DNA of 64,000 nucleotides from Stromatinia cepivora. Its lineage: Eukaryota; Ascomycota; Leotiomycetes; Helotiales; Sclerotiniaceae. The position numbers and the translations under genes are program-made. This document shows, piece after piece, positions 10,675 to 21,929 of this stretch (the first letter of the stretch is position 1; every line of letters begins with the position of its first letter). The stretch is from NCBI GenBank assembly GCA_014898415.1, contig RCTD01000004.1, forward strand, positions 1,983,001 to 2,047,000. The letters are read 5' to 3'. The notes under the pieces are model-generated. The model did not search any database. It was not told where the DNA came from and saw only the letters and a list, made by a program, of their open reading frames with translations.

Positions 10675-12128
10675 CTAAGAGATAGTCTTTTCAACCAATG
10701 TGATTCCGTATTTCTTCAACTCCTCCATCAATGGGTCGTTGATCTTGCTGGTCATAGGTGCAAGGATACCCTTTTCACTAATCGTTCCATCAAGAACTTG
10801 CTTGACAGCAACACCACATGGTACACCGACCAATTTGGCCATGGCGGAATAACCCTTTGGATCACCGTATTCAACTAATGTGGATGTACGAGTCTCTTTC
10901 TTTCCATCCTTGTGCTCAATCTCAAACTTGTGTTGCAACATGACGAGATCACGTTCACCCTTTTCAAATTGCATCTTCTTCTCGAGAGTGGCGCAGAGAG
11001 TATCGAGAGGGTTACCGCGGGGAATAATCTTCTCATCGGAGAAAATACCAACCCAGTTAAGACCATTCATGATACGTTCCTTTTCTTCGGTGCTCTCGAA
11101 CTTTGCCTTGGAAGCAATTGCCCATTTTAAATCATCCTCAGAGCTTGATGAAGCTGCAAGAACCTTTTGTGTAGCTTCCTTCCAGGTAATTGGCTCGGAG
11201 AATCCTTTATCTTCATCACTCAAGAATCCCATATCAACCAATACACGGATGAATTCTGGGAAACCTTGGTATCTCAAAGTACCTCTAATGATAGTTTGTG
11301 CTTCAGGGATGTTGTAACGCTCCTTGTATGGGGTAGAATCTCTGTTTGGGTAGGCGACAAATGCGAATCCTGGGTAGATGAAGTATGGTTTGGCGGTGCC
11401 CATCAATTCCGGACCAGCAACATCAACAATCTTTCCATCTTTATAGAATCTTGCAGCATTTCTCAATGCCAACAAAACACCCCGCGAAGACCAAGAAAAC
11501 TTATAACCGAGAGGGTTATCCGAATCCTCTGGAGCTGGAAGACCTCCACAGTATGACAAGAAGGATGTAATCTTTCCACCAGCCTTGTGAACCTCCTCAA
11601 TAGTCTTAACAGCATACAAGTGATCGATTCCTGGATCCAAACCAATCTCATTCATAACTGTGATACCTGCATTCTTGGCTTCCTCATCCAATTCCATCAT
11701 CGCTGGAGAAACATAACTGGTTGTAACAACATTCTTCTTGTTTCGGATGGCAGATTTGATAACGGTCGCATGGAAGGTATATGGAATTAAACTGATGACC
11801 AAATCGTTCTTTGCAACTTCGGCATCGAGAGCTTTATCGTCTGTAACATCAAGGGAGATTGGGTGGGCATTCTTTACACCTTCGGAGAGCTTCTTGGCAC
11901 TTTCGATTGTTCTGCATGCTGGGGAAAAGTCAGTTTTATATTTTTGGAAGGAAGTTGAGATTTATATGTACCAACAGAAACTTGAATGCCTGCTTCACTG
12001 AGGATATCCAAGGTAGGGCGTGTAACGAAGCCCGCACCGAGCATAAGAACTCTCCTAGAATTAAAGTCAGAAGGTGGAACTTAGGATTGGAATGACCTGA
12101 AAGCTTACTTTGTATTAAATCCAGCCAT
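10675..12128 (-). CDS. LYS9: Saccharopine reductase (saccharopine dehydrogenase, NADP+, L-glutamate-forming)
   Basis: Three exons: 12128-12109, 12054-11972, 11918-10675, introns of 54 and 53 bp, giving 448 aa, the usual length for fungal Lys9. The N-terminal Rossmann motif is VLMLGAGFVTRP (residues 9-20), interrupted upstream by the first intron after only 20 coding bases, so the first exon is tiny. Later family blocks include NEIGLDPGIDH, SYCGGLPAPEDSDNPLGYKFSWS and the YPNRDS segment. The enzyme condenses alpha-aminoadipate semialdehyde with glutamate, using NADPH, to make saccharopine in the fungal alpha-aminoadipate route to lysine. No broken motif seen; expected active in the cytosol. 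Confidence 0.95.
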
Positions 12129-12810
12129 GATGTTTAATTTGGTTGAAATTGTTGAAAAATAAACTGAATATAAATAAAATATTCAAACAAAAGCTTGGGA
12201 AATTCACCAAACGACGACTCATACCGATGGGATTAAATTTCTTGGTGGGGTTGATCCGTAATCGGCCATACAATGCGTGGAATTTGGTACTCTATGCAGA
12301 TGTCTTAACAAATCTTTGGGAACCAATTGATCATACTTCTAGAAAGCAGAACCAGGTACAATTTTTATTCGTCTTTTCAGAATTTCAATTCCGTTGCTTT
12401 TTCATTTTTAGGATCATTTTACAAAATTTAATGAGGTTACAATGTATACAGAGAGAAGGTACAACAATGAGGTCAAGGACAATGTAGAAGGAGTGAATTT
12501 AACAGATCACGTGAATCCTAGCTTAGCTTAATCTTAGTGCCAAAGGAGGCTTATCTACCCTGGCTATTCTTTCAATCAAACCATCCTTTCCACCTGTTTT
12601 CCGTCAAGGATCTCAAATGTCCCGCACTAACCTACAACGGATACTAGCTCCTTCTAAAGCTTATTTAGCGCCATTCGCAAAGAACACTTTTCATAAATCG
12701 CGAAAGCTTTCTTCTCCTCTTCTATTTACTTCTTCTCTCAACCTCAAGCTTTTTAAAGCTTCATTGACAAAAATTTCCAAACATCTTTCATACCATACCG
12801 TACAATAATC
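12129..12810. promoter_or_regulatory. Divergent promoter region, LYS9 (-) and Derlin (+)
   Basis: About 680 bp between the divergent start codons. CT-rich tracts near 12560-12600 and 12700-12740 suggest the leader of the plus-strand Derlin gene. A TCACGTGA site lies near 12507-12514, a palindromic E-box-type element. A 63-codon upstream ORF (listed separately) fills the part closest to the Derlin ATG. Confidence 0.4.
12617..12808 (+). CDS. Candidate upstream ORF of the Derlin gene
   Basis: An ATG-initiated 63-codon frame (MSRTNLQRILAPSKAY...) ends in TAA only two bases before the Derlin ATG at 12811. The product is basic, rich in Lys, Ser and Leu, and resembles no family I know. If the mRNA starts upstream of 12617, this frame would be scanned first and could restrain or couple Derlin translation. 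If transcription starts within it, it is irrelevant. Confidence 0.25.
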   Translation: MSRTNLQRILAPSKAYLAPFAKNTFHKSRKLSSPLLFTSSLNLKLFKASLTKISKHLSYHTVQ

Positions 12811-14044
12811 ATGTCGGCATTGGATGTATTTTGGGCAGCTCCGCCTATTTCAAGGTATGCGCAATACTATCTGCGAAAGATGCGCCATCATTTAATACTG
12901 ATGCTGATGATAGTTTAGGACTTTGGCTGCTGGTGCCTTAACTCTTTCAATTTTAGTCTACACCCATATTCTCACTGGCTATCATGTTGTGTTTTTGCTA
13001 CAGCCCATATTACAATTCCCGCCTCAATTATGGCGACTTCTTACTCCATTTCTCGTCACTGGCCCAGATTTGGGTATTCTCTTCGACACATACTTTCGTA
13101 AGACTCGAAGGATCGCAATACAATCAAGATAGATTGGCTTACATGGGAACAATAGTATACACTTATGGAAGCAAGCTTGAAACAGCTTCGCCTAGATTCT
13201 CTCAACCAGGAGATTTCTTGACATATGTATTGTTTGTTTGTGCGACGATCTTGGTAGGCATTATCTTTCATTTTTCTGTTCATACCCCACCTCTATACTG
13301 CCCGTTTAGTGCAATGCTCTCAGCTACAACGGTTCCTAAAACGAGGAAGATTACCCTTACATTCTCAATTGGTCCGACATTCGCAAAACAACAAATAGGA
13401 TCAGTTGAGGTGTAGGCATGGTGGGAAGTTCCTATGAGAAAACTCGTGTTGATTCCTCAACTTAACTCGGGTGGTTGTGGCTCCCTACATTTCAAGTAAT
13501 TATCATTGAGATGTTAAATACTTGGTGTTTCTATTTCAAGAGATACCTTGTAAAATCTCATCTAACAAATGCACAGGGATTGAATGTGTTCATAACTGGC
13601 GGAGTGATCTTTACATCGGCATTGGTATTGGCTTTCGCATATACATCGACACAAGATGATCGTGGCATGAAAGCTACCTTTTTCGTCGTTACTATCCCAG
13701 CACCATGGATCCCATATGCCATGCTTCTTATGACATTTGTGATGGGTGGTGGTGCTGGTGCAGCTAAAATTCAAGCCACGGGGTTGGTTGCCGCACATTT
13801 ACATGATTTCTTGACAAGACTTTGGCCTACTTTTGGTGGTGGAAGAAATCTTATTCCAACCCCTGGCTTCATCAGGAGAGCTTTTGAAACAACTCAAACT
13901 ACTACGACTGAAAGAGCTTATGGTACCGCTGTTGCACCACCACAACGATCCCCAGGTACGGGCTCTACCTCTGGTTCATCTGGAAGTGTTCTACCTGAAT
14001 CATGGAAGAGTCGTGGATCAGGACATAGATTAGGAGGAGATTGA
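12811..14044 (+). CDS. der1: Derlin (Der1-like ER-associated degradation membrane protein)
   Basis: Exons 12811-12854, 12919-13097, 13156-13253 and 13577-14044 give 262 aa, typical for Derlins. The N-terminus SALDVFWAAPPISR, the PPQLWRLLTPFLV block, YTYGSKLE and the ALVLAFAYTSTQDDRGMKATFF and PYAMLLMTFVMGGG..AATGLVAAHLHDFLTRLWPTFGGG blocks are the fungal Derlin pattern (rhomboid pseudoprotease fold, several membrane spans). Derlins sit in the ER membrane and help retrotranslocate misfolded proteins. The C-terminal 50 residues are Ser/Thr/Gly-rich and cytosolic by inference. Introns 1 and 2 are 64 and 58 bp; the third is unusually long (323 bp) but splicing it out gives a spacing between conserved blocks equal to what I expect of fungal relatives, and a perfect CTAAC branch site precedes its acceptor. 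Confidence 0.87.
13254..13576 (+). other. Long third intron of the Derlin gene
   Basis: 323 bp, donor GTAGGC and acceptor CACAG, branch CTAAC at 13562-13566. The other introns in this window are 50-91 bp. It contains in-frame stops, and no extra exon is needed to keep the membrane region at its expected length. Confidence 0.65.
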
Positions 14045-16496
14045 TTGATTCGGAATGAATCACACTGTACTATAGATAATTTCATGCTTTGGTGTTTGGT
14101 GTCGTCAAATTGAATTAATAACTTTACCCTTGTGGGATCTTTATATATACTTGTGTTTCTTGCCGCCTCTACTCAGCTTTTGATTAAGTGACTGCATTGT
14201 GTGACCGTCTTGGATATTTTTACATTGGTCAATGAACTTGGACAGTTGCCATCTTCCACGATACTGCAGAAGTTGCATCAGCTCCCACCACCTCCCATCG
14301 GGGCTTCGAATGTCTCTTATACGTTTCCTCTATACTTTGTTTGATAACAAATCGAATTTACTTTATTTACCATACATCGGCAATATAAAGTTCATCACAT
14401 CATATCATCCATCATTCGCACCTTGATATTCATTCCTACCGTCCTACTATCCTACCATCCTATTATCATATCCTGTTAATACCACCACAAAATTTATTTA
14501 CTGCACTGTCAATGTTTAAATTGTTTGTTTCTTTTGATTTGTAAGAGTGTGGAAAGTGTGGAAAAGTTATTGCTGTCATTTGTTGTTGTTGTGGAATGGG
14601 TAGAATAGATGGAATGGATAAAATGGATAAAATGTGTGGAAATTACTGTTGTCATGTATATATACAGTTGTTGATTGTATGATTACCTAGTAAGTCTTTC
14701 CGTGGATTTTTGTAAGTGGTGAGTGCTGAATGGGGAGTGTATGCTGTTGGAATTTGAGGGGGTAATGGGATTTGAGGGGGTATTGGGATTTGAGGGGGGA
14801 GTGGATAATTGTTTCGATTGGTATATTCCTAGACTCCTGGATTCCTGGATTCGCGCGGTTGTAATCTGAGATGTATTTGCTTTTTCCCCCTTTGTGCCAT
14901 GGGGGAGGGGTTTATGTATTAGTGAATGGAGTGTGGAGAGGAGGAGAGTGGGGGAGGAGAGGAAAGCATGTGAAAATTGTAAGATTATATCAAGTTAGTA
15001 GAGTTAGGATCTGGTAAGTTTAGCTGAGATAATTTTGCAGGGTTGGGAAGTCTAGGGAAGTGTATAAGTAGCAGCTTCTGGGGTGTGAGGGTGTTAGGAT
15101 ATCGTGTTTGTTATGCGGAAAACAAAAGGTGTCATGGGATGAAGAGGGAAAAGAAAGTGGTTTTGGGTTTGACTCCGACTTTGGCTTTAGCTTTATCCGA
15201 CTGTAGTGTAAGATATTGAGAAGGAATTCAGCTCATGTGTACTAAGTTAAGATGTGATGTGAAAAATATTAGATAATTAAGGGTAAATGACAGCAAAGAT
15301 GAAAGATGAATGGTAATTGATGATGGGAAAAGTGTGTAGTTATGAATGAGAATTTTTTGTTGTCTATCTATTTATCTGAACTCGTACTCGTGTATCGTGG
15401 AGATTGAGGATAATTATAGGATCTTCTTATAAGAGTGGAGTGGATGTGTTGATATATGTTGATGAGGATCTGTCTTTGATTAGACGTTTGGGATGAAATA
15501 ATGATTAATTTGTTGATATTATGGTGTGTTTATATACCTACTAGCAGGCGAAAGAGGAGCGAGGGAAGATGAGCTGAGATTCCTGAATTTGTGAGGTAGT
15601 TTTTGGTGCTGTGCAATTGTGTAATTGTACAATTGTGGGAGAATGACTGACTGTGGTCTGTAGCTCATCGTGTGTGCACATGGGAATGAACTTTGAGGTT
15701 GGGAATTGGGCTTTTATATAGGTAGGTATCACAAGCACGATACGAAAACATAACGGCGAGCTCACAGACATGTTTGAAGAATTAAGGAGTGGTCTAAGAG
15801 CCATTGAAGGGCGAATGAGTGTGAGTGTGATTTGTGGTTTGATTTTTGTACTGAAGTGTAGATAAAGTTGCAAGTGGGACCTGGAATATTAGAGGGAGGA
15901 GTACGAATTAAGTGGTTTGTGGATGGGAAAAGAGTGACGTGCAGTTTAGGAATGACAATGATAATATTTCATGACGGCGACAATGAACCTCAGCAACCCC
16001 ATCTATATCCAAATACGCTCAAAAACTCAGACTACAGTTTACACATCAAAAGACGCACACAGTCAAAAAGGAACTTCATCCTTCCACCTACCTGCAAAGA
16101 ATCCCATGACGTAAAAAAATATTGCTACTGTGTTAGATAGGGTTCATGATTAGACAAGAGGTTTTTATAGTCATAGGGAATAAATTCTAGAGTGTTTCGC
16201 TGTAGTGCTTGACTATGGTATATGAGGGGGTGAATTTGCGGTGGAGAAGAAGTTTCCAGGAGGGGATATCGATTGGTTTTGGAGATACGGATATGTAAAG
16301 GATCAAATATCTGGACATCAATCATGCAGATCACTCAGTACCCTCATGGTTGTGTGTAGCGACAAGGAATGAGCGTGGGAGATGCGGTGATTAATATTGT
16401 AATTACGTTGTTTTGTGTGTTTTTTTGTGATGAAGGGAAAGTTTCTTTCGGTTTGTCTTTTCTCGGATTTTGGGTTTTGCTATACGCCGTTGAAGG
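14045..16496. other. Gene-poor, TG-rich low-complexity stretch
   Basis: About 2.4 kb downstream of Derlin with no supportable gene. Near 14752-14808 a GGGATTTGAGGGGGT-type unit is repeated three times. The plus strand is rich in TGTG/GGAG tracts. Short open frames here lack any family resemblance. Confidence 0.4.
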
Positions 16497-16498
16497 TA

Positions 16499-16590
16499 TG
16501 TGATGATGATAATATGTGATGATGATAATATGTGATGATGATAATATGTGATGATGATAATATGTGATGATGATGATATGTGATATGCGA
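16499..16590. repeat. 16-bp minisatellite (TGTGATGATGATAATA)n
   Basis: About five to six copies in tandem of TGTGATGATGATAATA, the last ones degenerate. Because 16 is not a multiple of three, the open frames that cross it on the minus strand are repeat artefacts rather than genes. Confidence 0.85.
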
Positions 16591-16751
16591 TGATGGAAGA
16601 CAGATTTGAAAATGATGGATTGATTATTGTCACTAACAGTAAGATATATATAGAAATCAGAGGATAAACGCGGGGCCATAATATACATACCAATCTCAGA
16701 CTCTAAAAAGTCATGCATCCTCAATATTACCCCTTCGGTAAACTTCAAACT

Positions 16752-17006
16752 TCACAAACTCCACAGCAGCCTTGTGTCTTTGTAGCATGTATTCTTTCGA
16801 GTTACCCGTCCTACAATACCATCTCGGGGGCCTTTTATATGCAACTCTTGAGTCACTCTATTATCTTCAAGGAATCTAGGAAGTGAATGCATGTAACATA
16901 AATAATCAACCGAAAGAGCTTTGTATATCCTCGATCGTGAGATTTTACGCACTAGTTCTGGAGGAAGGGATATATAAATGACATCCATGCATCTTGTACT
17001 CACCAT
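16752..17006 (-). pseudogene. Possible F-box-like gene remnant
   Basis: An 84-codon ATG-initiated minus-strand frame contains ISLPPELVRKISRSRIYKALS followed by PRFLEDNRVTQELHIKGPRDG. The LPPELVRKI start followed by a short spacer and a beta-strand-like block resembles the beginning of fungal F-box-like proteins, but the frame stops far too early for that class (usually 300-600 aa). It may be a decayed copy or a chance resemblance. No continuation was found on either side. Confidence 0.22.
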
Positions 17007-20000
17007 ACTCTTATTTACACCTATTCTCGTTCTGGCGAGGACTCAAAATTCGAGGACCATTTCCGCGACTAATTCATACTACGTCTCAAATAACTGTATA
17101 TACCATTTTACCTCAATTTTCGAGAGAGTAAAGAGGAGGTGAAGAGAAGCGAGATGTAGTTGATGTAAATAATTGGATAGATTTGGAGACAGTAACAATA
17201 TGGCCTTTTGACTGGCAATTGTTGTAGTTGGCAATGGGAGCCAAGTAGATGGACTTAGAGTTGACTTTAAAGATGGTGCCATCATTCTACGAGAAGATAC
17301 ATTTAAATTCTCTTTGACCTCTGAGGAGCCAGGATTTGGGACATTTTTGTCCGACATTTTCACGGCTATTATTGCTTGTAGCTCTTGAAATATTGTCTCT
17401 AGAAGGGTTTTTATATCCAAACCTCGTGAAGTATTCAGTGTATAGTGTTCAGGAAGTGAATTGATTCCTGGTAGTACATGACCGCAATGTGGAGGTTCTT
17501 GCTGGTAGACCTTGACATAGGATTTCAAAGCATGGTGTATATAAACGTTTTTCCTTGTACTATTGTTTTGGGTAAATCAAATCAAGCAGAAGTAGAGATC
17601 CACAATGCAAGGCCGAAGACATCGATGACTTGTTGAACTATAGTACATATATTTACCAGACTACTATCTTACCTCCTTGTAGCATTGTCCATGATGGAAT
17701 AGCTACTAGGTAGACAATACAACCTCGTTTTCATGGCTTTGGGTTGATAATCAACGACAATCGAAACAACAAAAAGGCAAAAACTAAAATAATGGTATTA
17801 ATTTTCATCAAGCAGGCAACGAAAACTACAAAGACAATTTGAAAAACTTCGACAATAACAACAGTCATCTCACTCACATAGCGACATATCCTCCTCAGAT
17901 TTTCGTCAAGTCAAGTATAATCTCATCTCTCATCTCCCACCGTGTGTTGTGCATTAGCACTCTCATATCTACACGCCCTTTTGGCATCTCCAACAATGAT
18001 TCTTAGGTGCCGCTAATCCCTTCTAAGTTATCCAAGAGCGTCTTTTTATACCTCTCTAGATCGATTTTCCAGGGAGGACACTAGTAACTCAGTTACACAC
18101 AGCCTGAAAAACAATCGTGGCTCACCGCAGCTAGTACAAGCTGGGAGTGAATAGCCTACACCCCGTTGTACCTCAACAATCGAGGATTTCTTGTGGGGAA
18201 TCAAGTCCTGAGTGTAAAACTTCTAGATATAAAAGTGGATGGCAGTCCAGTACGGAGACGAGGGTCAATAAATCTGATGGAAATCGAATCATCCCGAATA
18301 AAGGCTACTCTCGACTCCTTGCTCTTCAGTACCATAAGGTATTGTTCCCTACTATTTTGAGATTTGAGTGATGAGAGAAGGGTGGCCATGTTGAACTACA
18401 TAAATGCGGTCTGCTGTGATGAGAAAGATGAAAGTGATAATGAAATAAATAATGACAAAACTGTATTTTAGATCACGGTTATTAAATGGCGATAATGATA
18501 GTATTGATGTATTCATAGCTATGGAACTCCTATCTAAAACTTAAAGGGAGATGAAGAGAGAGTAATGAGTAACTCAAAAGAGGGCCGGTCTCCTGAGGAA
18601 ATGTAGAGTGGTTATGGTGTTTTCCAACGCTTTATGAAGTGATGATGAGTTGTTAGAGTAGGTGTTATCTGGAAAAGTTACTCCGGCTCACTATATACGT
18701 ACTATTTTGTGTTTCAACATGAAGATCCTGGACTTGTTAGCCTGCCCTATCATACTATCTCGTCTGTGAGTGAGCGTCGTGCACTTGCACGTAGTATAGA
18801 TTTATTCTGATCTTCCGATGTATGGTCATTGATTTATAGAATATCTTTATTGCGATTAGAACAATATAATCCATCATCTAGCCCACAATAAGTTAACTAT
18901 TGCGCAACCAGAGCTTGGCGTCCCTCTTAATAACTGCCACCATCACTTGTATACATTTCCATATCCTCGACTCTCGAGATTCAACTCTTAAATCTCTGTC
19001 AACCCCGTCCCTCAGTCTTAAGACCGACGACATTGGTTCTGCATAACCCACCGGGGAATATATCGAGACCGGGACCCGAGTATGTGTAGGTTTTGTGTTG
19101 AGCGGTGAAGTTGTATATCCTCTGGTTTACCAACCCCAAAATTTATGAAAATTCTAGAGTCGGCGACGATACATAGTGTGCAGAAGATGGAATGAGAGTT
19201 TCCGGGGACTTAAGTTCGATCGATCAGTTAGGGAATAACGGTTCAAGATACTGCATATAGCTGCATTGTGACGAGATTGTACATTGTAATTGTACATTGA
19301 TGCAGGACATCTGATTCGGAATCGTGAACCCGTAAATATGCTCGAAATGAATCTAGGTAAAATGTTTGACTTGTCGGTAATCCACTCAAATAGCAGGGGG
19401 AAATGGTCTTTTGGGAGAGGAATACAGCAGAGACTTCACTGCTTCTGTCGACGTTAAAAGTGCCTGAAGCACAAACCGAAAGAAACAGAAGAAGAAGAAG
19501 AAGAAGAATGGAAAGAAGAATAATTCCCAACCATCCCGAAATTAAAGAATACCACCAATAGTTATTCCCACACCCGGCACCCTCCTCCCGAACCACCTGT
19601 TCACCACCCCCGAATCACAATCTCCAACCCCTACCAAATCCCTAAACCAGCAATTTTCTAACCCCAAAACCAGTCACATCTCACATCCCCTAAACCTAAT
19701 CTAACTAATCTATCACATCTCATAATCTCCGCCAAAAATTTGTTGCACATCATACCGAATCCCGACTCCGAGCTGACCAACTTGGCTCACCCTATCCCCC
19801 ACGTTCCGCCTCCGAAATTTGGCGTTCCATGTACCGAGTTCCGAACGTTTTTCGGTATTACTTGATTTTAAATGGGGTGAAGGAATAAAAATATATGAAA
19901 TGTACCGAGTAATATGATATAGGCGGCGCCGAAATCTGAGCTGATTTGTGGATTTGGAGATGGGCAACATATTTTGGGAAAAGAATGGGAAAGAAAGGAT

Positions 20001-20831
20001 TGGATGGGATTGAATGTATGGATATGGTGATTTCGGGTTGTGTGGGTGTGATGGTAACGAGTTGTCGGATTATTGAGTTCGGGGTGTCTTCCGAGTGTTG
20101 TGCAACTTTTGATGTTTGTTAGTTTTGTCCCATCCAACACAATTATCTTTGGAAACATTGAAAATGGGGAGCTGAGTACGGAAACCAAAAAGCTTTCTGG
20201 AGTTCATCAACATGGGAAATAATTTAATGCTATACCCAAAGATAGATTCCCTTCCTAATTCGGCCAGAAGTATGGATGGTGATATGGACCGAATGATTGA
20301 CCGGCCGGTTTAGTGTTACGAGTTTTGGCTTGTTTTCCTATAGAGGCGACTGAACGATCTCCTCACGCGTGGGAACGTACAATTCCAAATTCAGTGTTCC
20401 TATTATCCTATCTCGAAAGTCACTGGAACAACGTACCTACTTAGAGAGCTGAAGCAGGTGGGCAGCGTTCCTAAATTTTGGGGTGTCACGGCCACTCAAA
20501 TTTCGAGACCTGGAAGCGGGACACAGAACAAAGTTAGACACTTACTTGATTTGAAAGTTTGAAGTTGTTCTCTTTCCGAGAAGATGATGTAATTGCGTAT
20601 TCGCGTAGTACATCGCATTTTCGTGATTACGATGCATTCAATTCAGAGCGGAACAAATTGACAGCGGAAATTGGAGGAGAAAGTTTGTCTATGGCAGAGA
20701 ATCCATTTTTATTCTGGAACTAATGATGTAGCTGCGGCCGATATTGTTTCTCTGATAGATACCAACGAACATTCGAGTAACTCGACTTCTGACGTTGACT
20801 GGTGGGGTTTGAGTTGGCGATTGGCGGAACC
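17007..20831. other. Gene-poor region upstream and downstream of small ORFs
   Basis: About 3.8 kb with no gene I can support. It includes a (GAA)n tract near 19487-19508 and several open frames of 60-150 codons that lack ATG starts or recognisable domains. It may hold regulatory sequence or non-coding transcripts. Confidence 0.35.
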
Positions 20832-21929
20832 TCAAGAAAATTCGGTTGACCTGGGCGCTGAAACAATTTTTGCTCTAGGAAGTTCATCGGTTTCAACAAC
20901 CAAAAGCTTTTCCTCACCTCGTCCAAGAATTCCATACACACTGACTTCACCATCTTTGATACCTAGAACTACGCTTGTCCCCGCATATGTTGCTTCGCCT
21001 TCAGTTCCACATCGATTGGCAAGAACAATGATAATTTCTTCAGTGGTTTCGGCTCGAATAATAGGTTCCAATCTGGTGATCCAATACGAAATTGTATCCA
21101 TATCAGGCTCTTTTGCTAATAGACCAAAAGTCATTTGATCTGCTCTTGTAAGCCAAGCCATTGACACAATGACAAGATTTGCTTTCTTGTTAAGTACATG
21201 ACAGGCAAATTCACAGGTACTCCATGGAGCTTCGAATTTGTATGGATTCAAATCCATACCTATGAGGCATTTTGTTAGTAAGTTTTGCTAGTATTGTTAT
21301 GGTTACCATAGAATAATTGGCCATTCTCAAAGGATGTGTTAGCCACTTACAAATTCCCATTGCTACATTCCCTAGTCCATCAATCTCTCCGCTAAAGAAA
21401 CCGGATCCTTCACGAGCCCAAGTCTCATCTGTATAGTAGAGGAATGATTTTCGGTAGTTGGCAATAGTCTTGCCCTCCTTGTTCACCGTAACCGCAGAAT
21501 TATAGTACTCGGGTTTCGCTGAAACTCTTGAAAAGTAATCAACCTTTTCTGGATAACCAACTGTAACTATACAATTGTGTTTGAGAGCTATCGTTCGCGC
21601 CCATAAGGATGTGACACCGGAAGTAGTTGACTCAAGGTAAGGAGTGATATGCTCCAAAGAGGAGAAATTGTAGCCTGTATAATCGTTAACCATGAACTTG
21701 AAAAGAAACTATCATTAAGATATCTAGAACGTGGATTTTACCAGAAAATGCCATCTCAGGTAGAACTAATAGATCAATATCTTTCGGATTTGCTTTACTG
21801 AGTATAGCATCTGCCTTTTTGAGGTTATTGTCGACATCTCCGACCTTTGCTAGAGTATTAGCTATGTTTGCGAATGCTGTGGCTAGGGACCCTTACTTGA
21901 GGGGCAAACTGTAAGCAAGCGATTCTCAT
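20832..21929 (-). CDS. NTA1: Protein N-terminal asparagine/glutamine amidase-like hydrolase (Nta1, nitrilase superfamily)
   Basis: Four exons: 21929-21897, 21844-21742, 21674-21351, 21259-20832, introns of 52, 67 and 91 bp, giving 295 aa. The start MRIACLQFAPQVGDVDNN is the classic carbon-nitrogen hydrolase N-terminus. The catalytic triad is visible: Glu41 in LVLPEMAFSGYNF, Lys121 in NYRKSFLYYTDE, and Cys154 in GICMDLNPY, whose Cys codon is split by the third intron. The YTDETWAREG block after the lysine is characteristic of the Nta1 branch rather than other nitrilases. Nta1 deamidates N-terminal Asn/Gln to Asp/Glu, feeding the Arg/N-degron pathway. The protein is shorter than yeast Nta1 (about 457 aa), ending soon after the domain, so exact substrate is inferred. 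Confidence 0.85.

Noticed and set aside
17079..17528. 149-codon minus-strand frame
   Set aside because: Starts with TTG, no recognisable domain, no supporting splice sites.
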